From assembly GCA_016860845.1 (NCBI GenBank), contig BOKF01000026.1, positions 1-64,000 on the forward strand: DNA of 64,000 nucleotides. Reading direction: 5' to 3'. Of this stretch, positions 34,654 through 43,705 are shown in pieces. The position numbers were made by a program, and so were the translations under genes. This DNA comes from Chloroflexota bacterium (GTDB lineage: Bacteria; Chloroflexota; Anaerolineae; 4572-78; J111). The notes under the pieces are model-generated. The model worked only from the letters and a program-made list of their open reading frames with translations. It did no database searches and was not told where the DNA came from. Positions within the stretch are counted from its first letter, which is position 1, and each line of letters starts with the position of its first letter.

Positions 34654-35418
34654 TTAAGCAAAGATTTGCTGGCGGCTCAACTTTAATTTGGCCTGCTCCA
34701 GGGCCAGGCAGTATTTGCTGATGCGCCGAAAAGCACAGCCATGATAGTTAATCAGTTCCGTTAGCCAATAAGGGGCACGGTTGTTAACCTTGACCTCCAG
34801 CACACATTGCTGGGGCGGCAGAAAGAACTGATTTTCGGTATACCCCTGTGACAGCAGCGTCAAATCGTGCGCCCGGCACTTGAGCTGGGTGTCAAAAGTG
34901 ACGCGCAAGCCGGGGTCCTCATCGCTGCCCTCAAAGGCCAGCCGCTTGTAGCTGACCACACAGGTTGGCTGCAAGTGCAAGGTGTGGTGCAGATAGCTGA
35001 TCTCCTCAATCACCTTTTGGTCAGACTCATCCGCGCTCGCCACTACTTCCCCGGTTCCACATAAATTAACCGCCGCGCTATAAGGCAGGATAGCCCGCTT
35101 TTTTTGTAACGTTTTATTGATGCGCTGCTTAATTTCGGCAAAACAGGGCGTGTCAGGGGTTACTTGCTCCCGCCCATAGACCCGAACCCGCACCTTGCGC
35201 CGGAAGCGATGGCCTTCTATCTTGTCCCAGTAAGCCTGGTGATCTGCCGTATCATAGTACAGGCTCGTAATTAAGTAACGTCCCTGTTCATCCCCCCGCT
35301 GATCACGGCCCATATAGCGGGCCAGCTCGGTGGCCAGCACCTCGGCTTGGGCCTGATTGAGCAAATATTTAAGTTCAAAGCGATCAGAAAGTCTAATTTT
35401 CGGTGGAAGCATCATCAC
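34654..35418 (-). CDS. VTC-domain polyphosphate polymerase-like protein
   Basis: A 254-residue VTC-type tunnel-fold enzyme, expected to make polyphosphate from ATP on the cytoplasmic side. Family features in order: RFELKYLL at about 12-19, then YLITSLYYDTADHQAYWDK, the basic FRRKVRVRVYG, EIKQRINKTLQKKR with acidic and basic metal/phosphate residues, CVVSYKRLAF, and the final VLEVKVNNRAPYWL. Start ATG overlaps the stop of the CotH gene (ATGA). With DUF4956 it forms a three-gene operon. Confidence 0.92.
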   Translation of the reverse strand: MMMLPPKIRLSDRFELKYLLNQAQAEVLATELARYMGRDQRGDEQGRYLITSLYYDTADHQAYWDKIEGHRFRRKVRVRVYGREQVTPDTPCFAEIKQRINKTLQKKRAILPYSAAVNLCGTGEVVASADESDQKVIEEISYLHHTLHLQPTCVVSYKRLAFEGSDEDPGLRVTFDTQLKCRAHDLTLLSQGYTENQFFLPPQQCVLEVKVNNRAPYWLTELINYHGCAFRRISKYCLALEQAKLKLSRQQIFA

Positions 35419-38321
35419 TCGTCCAGGCCGGGCGTGCCGTTAGGGTTAGAACTGGCTCGCCAATTCTGGGGATTCTCCAGGTCGCCAGCCGCATCAACAA
35501 TCACCAGCGAGTCACCCCGGCCATCGGGGCTGAACGGCCAGCCATTTTCGTCATCGTAGTTCACGGACAATACGGCCTGCCCTGATGCATCCCGCATGGT
35601 AATTTTTTCTCCTTGATTGGACAATTTGCCCTGGTATACCCCGCCCACGACCACCCCGGGGTAGCGTTCGGAAAAGGCAGCGGCATTATGGACCAACACC
35701 AGCAGACCGCCGGGGGCCAGGGGCGGCTGGCCCGGCGGAAAGGTAAATTCAATGCCCTCGTCAAAGAACATGCCGGCCAGGTTCAATTCCCCGTCGCCGA
35801 TATTCTTTAACTCAATGAATTCGTAGTTGTTACCCTCGATGGGATTGTACATGATTTCAGTAAGCGCCACTCTGCTCTTTTGCTCGACCAGCTTAAAAGT
35901 AGTTTCATTTAAAGCGCTCCAATCGCCGGCCCATAAGCGGGCCTTGATCTGGGTTGTGCCGGTCAAGGTCAGCGGACCGGTGTAGGCTGTCGCCGTTGGT
36001 GCAACAGCCCCGGTCACCGGCTGGCGCGGGTCGGAGCCGTCGGTGGTGTAATAGATGGTTGGTGATTGACCGGTGTCCCCTCCCTCTAAAGGAAGAGTGG
36101 GAGGGGTCAAAGTAACAGCAGACCCACTTTCGATAAGACCACCTGGCTGGTTGAATACCGGCGGGTCAAGTTCAGGGTAGTAGCCTAACTGGCGTGCCTG
36201 GGCAATCAGCCTGGCGCCATTGCCCTCCATTTGTTTCAATACGGCCTCGCGAGCCTGGCGCCAATCATCCGGGGTGATCGGCGGATCGGTGCGAGCATCT
36301 CCCCAGCGGGCCGATTCGCCGGCGATGGCCGGTTCTATCTGACGAGCCAGGTTCAGCCAGCGCGCTTGCGCGTTGGCATCGGTCAATGCTCCACCGTTAA
36401 AGAGCTGTTTATAAAAGCGGTCGGCCAGCTCCATTTTGAAGTCGGGATTTTGAATGAGGGCTTCGAACAGGGGTTTCACGATATTGGTCAAACCGACGGC
36501 GTTAGTTTGACCCACATGAAGTTTGGCCCCCTCCACCCAAGTCAGCTCGCCATCCCAAATAAAAAATCTAACCTGGCCCGAAGGATTCTGCACCGCGGCG
36601 TACCAATTATTTTGCGGCCAATCGGTGTTGCCGGCATACCATTCTAAAATGAGGTAATCGCAAAATTCGGTCACATCCAGATAGTTTTTGAGCGCGGCAT
36701 ATCTGGCGGGATTAGCCAGCCCGCCCGCCTCGGCCAATTTGAGGAGTTCATTAAACCGGTCGCTGGAACCGCTAATCGCGCCGCTGTGATTAATGACATA
36801 CCAATCTTCTTTTTGGCCGCCAAAGTAAGAGGCCATGAAGGACTCGTCAGGTTTTTCGACGAGGTTGTACAAGCCCCAGTACAAACCGTTGAGGTAGAGA
36901 TGGACGAACAGCCCGTGTGAGCCAATGCCCGAGATAGCAATCTGAGAACGGCGCAGCCACTCATCCTCCAGGTAGGTGGTCAAACGCTGGTCTTGAGTAT
37001 CAGGATGACCGGCGTAGCCACGGTCCGAGCCGGCCCGCAGGATGAGCGTGTCGAAGGCCTCTACCGGCGAGTCGGCGAAAAGAGGGTAATTCAGCTTGGG
37101 CGCACCGTATTCATCTCTAAAGAAGAGCCGCAAGGAATGTTTGGGCATAAATTCCCAGCGGCCTGCTCCCCCCTGAATCCGAATCCCGGCGTTAATTTGA
37201 AATCCCGGCCCGGCTCCGCTGGGGTCAATCAATTCAACGGAGACCGGCTCTTCCCAATTTACCCCGCGTTCTCGCGGATTGGCATAGATTTTGAAACTTT
37301 CGACAGGGGTGACAAGGGATAAAGTCGGAATAGCTTTCAGACCCTCTTCAAGGGTGGGGCCGTAGCGAGAGTCGTTGACAATGTCGGGGTCCATTTCGTA
37401 ATCGGCCTGCACCGGCTCACCGCTTTTATAATTGATAAAATCAACGGTATGGGTGCCCCATGTATCGGGAAAGCCGGGCGGCTTGGCCGGTTGGGCCAGC
37501 ACGTTATCAAGGAAAATGTAGGTTTGCGTGTTGACGGGCGCAGGCAGTGAGCCGGGCTTATAGGCGACTGCCCGGACAAAGGTGGTCCGGTTGATGAGCA
37601 GCGGCTCATCATAGACCCTCCCGTGACTCTCGCCAGGGATGCTGCCGTCACTGGTGTAGCGGATGACAGCCTCAGGGGTGTCGGCGGTCAGGGCCAGGCT
37701 AAAGGGCCGGTCATAAAAGCCGTGGGCAACGCTAAAATTGACCGGAGCAGCCGTGCCGTCCCAGGCCAGGGTCGGGTCATTGGCAGCGGCGGGAGTAGGG
37801 TGAGCTAAGTAATTAAAAGTCGGGTCATCGTCAAGACGGCCATAGGATACGTCGCTGAACTGCTCAGGATAGCCGGGCGAAACCGAGTCCATCAGCTTGT
37901 CTTCCAATACATTGTATAGTCCCAGAAATTCGCCGGTCCGGTCGAGCTTGAAATTGGTGTGCAGTTCGGCTCCGGCCTGGTCTGGCTGGCGGTCTTTGCC
38001 GGAGGCAAACACGACCAGATATTGATGACTGCCCAGGCTGATATTCGGGAAGGTCCACTTTTCAAGCTGCTCGGGGTCGTCGGTCAACGACCAGCCGGAC
38101 AGATTGACCGGCTGATTGCTGCGGTTATAAATCTCGATCCAATCGGAAAAGTCACCGTCGGCGTCGGCCAGCCCGGCCCCGTTGACCGCCAGGAATTCGC
38201 TGATGATGAGATCGCTGGCCGCATCGCCGCGGGGTTTGGAAAAAATTTGGTTTGCGCCAAACAGCGCAATCACCAGCAACGCAAACCAAAAAAGAACCTT
38301 ACGCTTGCTGTTGGTACACAT
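35415..38321 (-). CDS. CotH-family protein with lamin-tail domains
   Basis: A 968-residue exported protein. A signal anchor covers about residues 4-28 (KRKVLFWFALLVIALFG). A lamin-tail domain follows (about 40-165, SEFLAVNGAG ... WIEIYN), then a chitobiase-like region (about 185-260), the CotH kinase domain (about 310-680, with GLYNLVEKPDESF, near 465, and the FFIWDGELTW metal/ATP motif near 575), a chitobiase C-terminal-like region with YYTTDGSDPR, and a second lamin-tail domain (about 815-960). CotH enzymes phosphorylate proteins. The ATG at 38321 is chosen because a promoter ends 4 bases before it; the frame opens to 38399. A repeat-like insert lies at 36077-36106. Confidence 0.9.
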   Translation of the reverse strand: MCTNSKRKVLFWFALLVIALFGANQIFSKPRGDAASDLIISEFLAVNGAGLADADGDFSDWIEIYNRSNQPVNLSGWSLTDDPEQLEKWTFPNISLGSHQYLVVFASGKDRQPDQAGAELHTNFKLDRTGEFLGLYNVLEDKLMDSVSPGYPEQFSDVSYGRLDDDPTFNYLAHPTPAAANDPTLAWDGTAAPVNFSVAHGFYDRPFSLALTADTPEAVIRYTSDGSIPGESHGRVYDEPLLINRTTFVRAVAYKPGSLPAPVNTQTYIFLDNVLAQPAKPPGFPDTWGTHTVDFINYKSGEPVQADYEMDPDIVNDSRYGPTLEEGLKAIPTLSLVTPVESFKIYANPRERGVNWEEPVSVELIDPSGAGPGFQINAGIRIQGGAGRWEFMPKHSLRLFFRDEYGAPKLNYPLFADSPVEAFDTLILRAGSDRGYAGHPDTQDQRLTTYLEDEWLRRSQIAISGIGSHGLFVHLYLNGLYWGLYNLVEKPDESFMASYFGGQKEDWYVINHSGAISGSSDRFNELLKLAEAGGLANPARYAALKNYLDVTEFCDYLILEWYAGNTDWPQNNWYAAVQNPSGQVRFFIWDGELTWVEGAKLHVGQTNAVGLTNIVKPLFEALIQNPDFKMELADRFYKQLFNGGALTDANAQARWLNLARQIEPAIAGESARWGDARTDPPITPDDWRQAREAVLKQMEGNGARLIAQARQLGYYPELDPPVFNQPGGLIESGSAVTLTPPTLPLEGGDTGQSPTIYYTTDGSDPRQPVTGAVAPTATAYTGPLTLTGTTQIKARLWAGDWSALNETTFKLVEQKSRVALTEIMYNPIEGNNYEFIELKNIGDGELNLAGMFFDEGIEFTFPPGQPPLAPGGLLVLVHNAAAFSERYPGVVVGGVYQGKLSNQGEKITMRDASGQAVLSVNYDDENGWPFSPDGRGDSLVIVDAAGDLENPQNWRASSNPNGTPGLDE
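36077..36106. repeat. C-rich palindrome inside the CotH gene
   Basis: CCCCTCCCTCT, a short loop, AGAGTGGGAGGGG, read in frame as PPTLPLEGG between the CotH domain and the YYTTDGS module. Confidence 0.65.
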
Positions 38322-38331
38322 AACAGGGCGC

Positions 38332-38360
38332 ATTATAGTTGCGAGTACCTCAGATAGCAA
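38332..38360 (-). promoter_or_regulatory. Promoter of the CotH-VTC-DUF4956 operon, near-leaderless
   Basis: Minus-strand TTGCTA (38360-38355), 17 bases, TATAAT (38337-38332). Expected start about 38325, four bases before the ATG at 38321. Confidence 0.7.
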
Positions 38361-38534
38361 GCCGTGTTCATACGCTGTCCTGATGCCGATAACCCTCACA
38401 ACAGTTTGACACCGGCCTGGGCCACTGGTAAACTGCCCAGGTCTAAGGCGCGGTTAGAAAGCTGCGCTGGCTTAATCCTCTTTTGTTCAAGAAAAAGAAC
38501 AGGGCGATGGAAGACCGGCTTCCGCTCCTCTTGC

Positions 38535-38562
38535 CGCGGTCTGCCGTCTGCCGTCGGCGGTC
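38535..38562. repeat. GCCGTCT/GGCGGTC-word array before fni
   Basis: GCCGTCTGCCGTCGGCGGTC-type words end 8 bases before the fni ATG and leave no room for a ribosome-binding site. Confidence 0.65.
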
Positions 38563-38570
38563 ATGCAACC

Positions 38571-39593
38571 ATGCACGAGCAGCGAAAATCAGACCATATC
38601 CGCATTAATCTGGAAGAAGATGTCAACTTCCGCCAACTGACCACCGGCCTGGAAAATTACCATTTTTTGCACCAGATGCTGCCGGAGATTGACCTGGCTA
38701 AAGTGGACACGTCGGTCTCGTTTTTGGGCAAAAAGCTCCGCGCGCCCCTCTTGATCTCCTCCATGACCGGCGGCACCGACCAGGCCCGCCAGATCAACCA
38801 GACCCTGGCCCAGGCCGCCGAGAAGGCCGGCATCGCCATGGGGCTAGGCTCGCAGCGGGCGGCAATTGAAGATCCAGCCCTGGCCCCGACCTTCCAGGTT
38901 CGAGCCGTAGCCCCAACTACGGTTTTACTGGCCAATCTGGGCGCAGTGCAGCTCAATTACGGCTATAATGTGGACCACTGCCGCCGGGCCGTCGAGATGA
39001 TCGAGGCCGATGCCCTGATCCTGCATTTCAACGCCTTGCAGGAAGCGGTCCAGCCGGAGGGAGATACCAATTTTAGCGGCTTGCTGGCCAAGGTAGAAGC
39101 GGTTTGCCGGGCGCTGCCCGTACCGGTCATTGCCAAAGAGGTTGGCTGGGGCTTCTCCGAGGACAGCGTGCGCCGCCTGGTCGAAGCCGGGGTAGCGGCG
39201 ATTGACGTGGCCGGCTCCGGCGGTACCAGTTGGACCCAGGTGGAGATGCACCGGGCTAACTCGGAAATCCGGCGGCGGGTGGCGGCCACCTTTGTGGATT
39301 GGGGCATTCCCACCAGCGAGGCCATCCTGGCGGCTAAACGAGTGGGCGGCTCTCTGCCGATCATTGCCAGCGGGGGCTTGCGTAACGGCCTGGACATGGC
39401 CAAGTGCATTGCCCTCGGCGCGACGCTGGCCGGTATGGCCGGTCCCTTCCTCAAGGCGGCGGTTGACTCCTTGCAGGCGGTGCTGGACGAAATCGAAATT
39501 GCCACCACAGAGCTGCGGGTGGCTATGTTTGGCATTGGGATTGACTCGATTGCCGGGCTGCAGCAGACAGATCGGTTAATCAAACGAGGCTAA
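38571..39593 (+). CDS. fni: Isopentenyl-diphosphate delta-isomerase, type 2
   Basis: FMN- and NADPH-dependent enzyme that interconverts IPP and DMAPP in isoprenoid synthesis. The 340-residue product has RKSDHI at the N-terminus, SSMTGG near 62, GLGSQR near 90, HFNALQE near 152 with QPEGD, KEVGWG near 187, [10 protein letters not shown] near 215 and ASGGLRNG near 268, all family signatures. The ATG at 38571 is chosen because homologues start there; the frame opens earlier but through repeat-like DNA. No ribosome-binding site is visible. The 3' end overlaps cofC convergently by about 18 bases. Confidence 0.95.
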   Translation: MHEQRKSDHIRINLEEDVNFRQLTTGLENYHFLHQMLPEIDLAKVDTSVSFLGKKLRAPLLISSMTGGTDQARQINQTLAQAAEKAGIAMGLGSQRAAIEDPALAPTFQVRAVAPTTVLLANLGAVQLNYGYNVDHCRRAVEMIEADALILHFNALQEAVQPEGDTNFSGLLAKVEAVCRALPVPVIAKEVGWGFSEDSVRRLVEAGVAAIDVAGSGGTSWTQVEMHRANSEIRRRVAATFVDWGIPTSEAILAAKRVGGSLPIIASGGLRNGLDMAKCIALGATLAGMAGPFLKAAVDSLQAVLDEIEIATTELRVAMFGIGIDSIAGLQQTDRLIKRG

Positions 39594-40202
39594 TATATCC
39601 CCTTTGCGATTTTGCACAGTCTGCAAATCCTCCGGCAAGTCCAAATCCAAAGCCACAGTGAGAGAATGATAAATCACAGGCTCAACCCCTACTCCTCGGG
39701 CAGCCTGTTGATGGCGGTCAAAGCTCCCCGGCCCAAAGGCAAATTCCATCAAACCCGGCGGGCGCAGCAGCAGGGCGTTGGTACCGTCAAGACGCCGGCT
39801 GGGAGCAATGACAATCGCAGGCAGGCGCTGGCCCGCGGCCACGATTTCATTCAAGTCTGCCAGTTGCAGCAAGGGTAAATCTCCCGGCAAAATCAGCACG
39901 GCCTGCCCACCCCTGGCAGTCACCCAATCCGAGGCTTGCTGCAAGGCCTGGTTCAACCCCTGGCCTGCTTCCACCAGCGCCCAGGCTCCGGCCTGTTTGG
40001 CCAACTTGCGCACGGCCATGTCCCGTGATATGACCACCACCTCGCCTATTTGACTGGCCAGATGAATCGTTCGCTGCACCAGGTAACGGCTCAGGTCAAC
40101 CCGTTCAGCTACCGGTAGAACAGTCGCCAGCCGCGTTTTTGATTGGTCGAGCGGTTTGGCCGGAATAATCACAAATAAATCTTGAGGCAACCGTTTCATC
40201 AT
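39576..40202 (-). CDS. cofC: 2-phospho-L-lactate guanylyltransferase
   Basis: Activates a phospho-acid (phospholactate or phosphoenolpyruvate) with GTP for coenzyme F420 synthesis. The 208-residue protein has the nucleotidyl-transferase pattern [16 protein letters not shown] at 11-26, near VVISRD, then [10 protein letters not shown] near 103 and [11 protein letters not shown] near 139, and ends with LDLDLPEDL, all as in CofC. It suggests the organism makes F420. It starts MMKRLP; the second ATG is equally good. Convergent with fni. Confidence 0.93.
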   Translation of the reverse strand: MMKRLPQDLFVIIPAKPLDQSKTRLATVLPVAERVDLSRYLVQRTIHLASQIGEVVVISRDMAVRKLAKQAGAWALVEAGQGLNQALQQASDWVTARGGQAVLILPGDLPLLQLADLNEIVAAGQRLPAIVIAPSRRLDGTNALLLRPPGLMEFAFGPGSFDRHQQAARGVGVEPVIYHSLTVALDLDLPEDLQTVQNRKGDILASFD

Positions 40203-40317
40203 TAGGCCACTTTTTTCACCGGGACAGGCTCTGCATCCTGTGGGTTAAGAATTTTGAGGATGTTATTTTAACCCGAGTTCAGAATTAGCTCGAAACTGAG
40301 GTTATTTTAAAGAATTT

Positions 40318-40340
40318 TCTCCTAATCCCCAAATCCCGGC
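40318..40340. repeat. Half copy of the GCCGGGATT palindrome
   Basis: CTCCTAATCCCCAAATCCCG and GC match the right arm at 11603-11624 with one change. It lies in the gap between cofC and the lipoprotein gene. Confidence 0.7.
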
Positions 40341-40357
40341 TCATATTGCCTGGTAAT

Positions 40358-41491
40358 TTATGGAGAGGCTTGCTCGAAAATCTCCAGCACGGGCTGACCA
40401 TCCCACTCCGAGGGGATCGGCACCCGCAGCGCAGATAGAGCCGTAGCCGCCGTATCATAAGTGATGATCTCACCCGGCAAAACCACCCCGGCGGGGACAC
40501 CCGGTCCTACCGCCAGCCAGGGAATGGTTATATCCTCCGGCGAGTCGCTACCGTGGCGGCGGCCGCTGCCACCATGATCAGAGGTGATAATGAGCAGGGT
40601 TTGGCCAAAATAGTCCTGCTCCTGCAACGCAGCCACGATTTCGCCAATCAAGCTGTCGGTCATACTTACGGCCAGTAATTGCGCCAGGGACATCCAGCCA
40701 AGGGCATGCCCGGCCGAGTCCACATCCGGCAAGTGAATAAAAAGTAGCGCGGGCATATTGGTTTGGATCAAGGGAATTACTTCATTGACTACTTGCCGGT
40801 CGGTAAAGCCGGCGTAAATGTAATTGTCCACCGAACCCGGCAGTACCAGGTGTTCCAGTTTGGGCTTGCCGACGACCATGGCCGTGCTCAGGCCGGCTTC
40901 GTGCGCCGCGCTGAACAGGGTCGGCCCTTTGATCTTGCCCAGGTCAGGATCGTTAGAATTCCAGTAGATGCCGTGCTTGGCCGGACTCATCCCGCTCAGC
41001 ATCGAGGCATGGTTCACCAGGGTGACACTGGGCAGCACCGCTTGGGCAGCCGGGCTGTAGGCTCCCTGGGTACGCAGGCCATCAAGGGTAGGCGTATCTG
41101 CCTGTTCGAGGGCGTCAGGGCGCAGGCCATCAATGCTGATGATGACGACGTGATTGATCTGGCAGGGGCAGGCAGAGTCACAGAGGCAAGAGGGAGCAGC
41201 CAAAGCTCCAGCCGGCGTCGGCAGGGTGGTTGGAACCGGGGTAGAGGTCGCAGCAACCGTGGGTTCCTGGGTTGCGACGGTGATGGTCGGTGATGGGGTT
41301 GGGTACGGCGTGGGTGAGATCTCAGCCGGCGCGGACAGGACGGTTGGAACCGGTGTAGAAATCGCGGCAGCCGTGGGTTCAGCAGTTGCAACCGTGATGA
41401 TTGGTGATGGACTTGCCGCCACCGGCGGCGGCGTGGAGGCGATGGGAGTCGGCGCGGATAATCCGACATTCCCGGTACACCCGGCCAACAA
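40358..41491 (-). CDS. Alkaline-phosphatase-superfamily lipoprotein (nucleotide pyrophosphatase type)
   Basis: A 377-residue metal-dependent hydrolase. The core (about residues 112-370) has VVIISIDGLRPDAL with the first metal Asp, the nucleophile region PSVTLVNHASMLSGMSP with T/S, HLPDVDSAGHALGW and ITSDHGG, the usual zinc ligands of nucleotide pyrophosphatase/phosphodiesterases. A Pro/Thr-rich stalk (about 10-100) links it to a lipobox LLAGC at the very N-terminus. In-frame codons upstream to 41530 encode the rest of a signal peptide (RSVFAVLLQLVLLLAGC), but no ATG, GTG or TTG starts it; see findings. Membrane-anchored, outside the cell. Confidence 0.88.
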   Translation of the reverse strand: MLAGCTGNVGLSAPTPIASTPPPVAASPSPIITVATAEPTAAAISTPVPTVLSAPAEISPTPYPTPSPTITVATQEPTVAATSTPVPTTLPTPAGALAAPSCLCDSACPCQINHVVIISIDGLRPDALEQADTPTLDGLRTQGAYSPAAQAVLPSVTLVNHASMLSGMSPAKHGIYWNSNDPDLGKIKGPTLFSAAHEAGLSTAMVVGKPKLEHLVLPGSVDNYIYAGFTDRQVVNEVIPLIQTNMPALLFIHLPDVDSAGHALGWMSLAQLLAVSMTDSLIGEIVAALQEQDYFGQTLLIITSDHGGSGRRHGSDSPEDITIPWLAVGPGVPAGVVLPGEIITYDTAATALSALRVPIPSEWDGQPVLEIFEQASP

Positions 41492-41541
41492 GAGTACAAG
41501 CTGAAGCAGTACGGCGAAAACTGAGCGGATTTTCTAGAGTC

Positions 41542-42801
41542 CTACTTCTCTACGTGAAATTGCAGTTCAATCTGGCCGCAGCGGATGATGTCGCCGCTTT
41601 TGACTCGTTTCTTCTGGTGCGGGGCCACTTTCGCACCGTTGACAAAGGTACCGTTCGTGCTGCCCAAATCTTCGATAGACCATTCGTCCCCCTGGCGAAC
41701 CAGCCGGCTATGTAGGCGGGAAACACCGGCTTGACTACCGCCATACGGGCCTAAGTCAATATCGGGCCTGGCATCTTTATAAGCGCGGCCAATCACAATT
41801 TCCCCCCGTCCCTCGGTCGAAATCTCTTTGCCGGTAGCCGGTAATTTCAACCGAATCTTGACATCTTGCAGGTTATTCAACTCCTCAGTGTCAATGATAG
41901 AGGTTTTCTCCTCGGGTTTAGGTTTCAGCCTGGCCGGCGGCGGCTGGGTGGAAAATGAGCCGCTAAGCTCGTAGCGGGCATCTAACAAGGCTCGGGAGAA
42001 TTCATCCATCGTCTGGTAGCGGTCATCAGGCTGCTGAGCCAGGGCTTTATCAAGAATAGGCACAAAAACCGGCGACGCCTCTGGATTGGCCTTGAGCAGG
42101 GGAATGGGCGGGTCGGTCAGACGGGCCATTAAGAAATCAAAAGAGGTTTGGCCCTGAAAGGGCAGTTTGCTGGTTAAAAGTTCGTACAGCACAATGCCTA
42201 AAGAATAAATATCGGCCCGGGCATCAATGACGGTGCTCTCCTGAATCTGTTCGGGAGCGGCGTAGGCCATCGTCCCCAATACCTGGCCCGGCATGGTCAA
42301 ATTGGGGGTCGCAGAATGTTGCATTTTAGCCAGACCAAAGTCGGCCAGCAAGGGCCAATCTTCCTGCGGCATCAGAATGTTGGCCGGTTTTATATCGCGA
42401 TGGATGACCCCATGTTTATGGGCAAAAGCCAGCGCCTGCGACACAGGAATAATCACCGTCAAAGCCTGCTGCCAGGTGAAAGGTTCGTTTGGCTTCATCA
42501 ACTCTTTGAGTGAACCACCAGGGACATATTCCATAACGATATAGGCCCAGCCTCCGTCACGGTCCTCACCATAGCCGTAGATGGTCAAAATGTTACGGTG
42601 GCGCAGGGCAGCAATAGCCTGGGCTTCCTGGCGAAAACGAGCCAGCATTGTCTCTTCGGCCCCAAAAATTGGCGCTACTTTGATAGCCACCCAGCGCGAC
42701 AGCTTTTCATCAAAGGCTTTGTAGATACTGGCCATGCCGCCGGTTCCAACCAGTTCCTTGAGTTCATAACCTCCAAAGGAGCGACCAATCAGGTCTTCCA
42801 T
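41542..42801 (-). CDS. Serine/threonine protein kinase with FHA domain
   Basis: A 419-residue soluble kinase. The kinase domain (about residues 10-270) has the P-loop VGTGGMASIYKAFD, K in VAIKVA, HRDIKPANIL, DFGLAK and APEQ, so it is catalytically complete. A linker (about 275-310) precedes an FHA domain (about 320-415: IVIGRA, SRLHSRLVRQ, STNGTFVNG), which binds phosphothreonine. The order kinase then FHA is less usual than a separate FHA gene. The ATG at 42801 has GAGGAAA upstream. The lipoprotein gene starts just downstream and may be cotranscribed. Confidence 0.94.
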   Translation of the reverse strand: MEDLIGRSFGGYELKELVGTGGMASIYKAFDEKLSRWVAIKVAPIFGAEETMLARFRQEAQAIAALRHRNILTIYGYGEDRDGGWAYIVMEYVPGGSLKELMKPNEPFTWQQALTVIIPVSQALAFAHKHGVIHRDIKPANILMPQEDWPLLADFGLAKMQHSATPNLTMPGQVLGTMAYAAPEQIQESTVIDARADIYSLGIVLYELLTSKLPFQGQTSFDFLMARLTDPPIPLLKANPEASPVFVPILDKALAQQPDDRYQTMDEFSRALLDARYELSGSFSTQPPPARLKPKPEEKTSIIDTEELNNLQDVKIRLKLPATGKEISTEGRGEIVIGRAYKDARPDIDLGPYGGSQAGVSRLHSRLVRQGDEWSIEDLGSTNGTFVNGAKVAPHQKKRVKSGDIIRCGQIELQFHVEK

Positions 42802-43006
42802 AACGTTTCCTCTCACAAACCTGCTAGATAGGGCTAATCGAAGGGCGATAGGTGAAACTGATAAATGAATAAAAAGCTGGAGAATGAAGCGGCCCCTTCA
42901 GACAATAACATTATAACATAGCCGGTACGCTAGTTCAAAAGGAAATCAGTACCGTCTAATGTTAAAATTTAGCGGTGGGGATGAAGGTGAATTCAAAGAT
43001 TTTTGC

Positions 43007-43705
43007 TCAAAGTCCCCGATCCGCCAAGGGCCAAGTTTTGAAGAAAAACCACTCTCCGAAGGCCACATCGGCCCGGCTGGGCGGAATACGCAGCTTGGTA
43101 ATATCGGTGCGGGAAAGGGCATAGAGACAGCCGCCGGTCGGGTCTTCGCGGGATTTGATGATCCGCCGGGCGATGTCCATAAATTCCTTACTGGGAGTCA
43201 GATCAGGGCGATAACCAAAAAAACCGTGCGACACCACCGCATATGTATCGCCATAACTGGGATGCACCAGTCGATTTTTAGCCACCCAACCGACCATATA
43301 GGCCGCCTCCTTGTCTCCCGGCGACTCACCCTGCATAATCCGGGCCAAGTCAAGCACCGATAATTTGGGAACTTGAAGGGGCAGGGGGAGGCCCGGCAGC
43401 GAGGTTGGGCGAGGCGTGTACATGCGCGTGGGGACTAAACCATCGTAGGCCAGTGTTGAAGTCGCCGTGGGGATAATTTCACGGCTTGGGGTTGGCGTCC
43501 AGGTAGGCGGCAGGACAAAACCGCGCGTGGCCGCCATCTCCACAATCAGCACCGGAGCAAGAGCTGCCGGCACAGGCCGGTGGGCCAGCAACGGCAAAAA
43601 AAGGAAGGCCATTATCCAGATAAAGACGATAAAGCCAAAAATTCCCAGAAAGAGAAAGATCTGTTCTGGCGTTAATTTTCTACGCCGTTTTGGAGAGGAA
43701 TCCAT
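43007..43705 (-). CDS. Membrane-anchored SleB-like cell-wall hydrolase
   Basis: A 232-residue protein with one N-terminal membrane helix (about 16-42), a Pro/Thr-rich spacer (about 65-110) and a C-terminal domain (about 115-232) resembling SleB/CwlJ hydrolases: LARIMQGESPGDKEAAYMVG, here near 121-140, with the likely catalytic E, then VAKNRL and DPTGGCLYAL. SleB-type enzymes cleave peptidoglycan glycan strands. Homology is visible but divergent, so activity is inferred. It begins right after the stop of the VOC gene (TGA-ATG). Confidence 0.75.
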   Translation of the reverse strand: MDSSPKRRRKLTPEQIFLFLGIFGFIVFIWIMAFLFLPLLAHRPVPAALAPVLIVEMAATRGFVLPPTWTPTPSREIIPTATSTLAYDGLVPTRMYTPRPTSLPGLPLPLQVPKLSVLDLARIMQGESPGDKEAAYMVGWVAKNRLVHPSYGDTYAVVSHGFFGYRPDLTPSKEFMDIARRIIKSREDPTGGCLYALSRTDITKLRIPPSRADVAFGEWFFFKTWPLADRGL

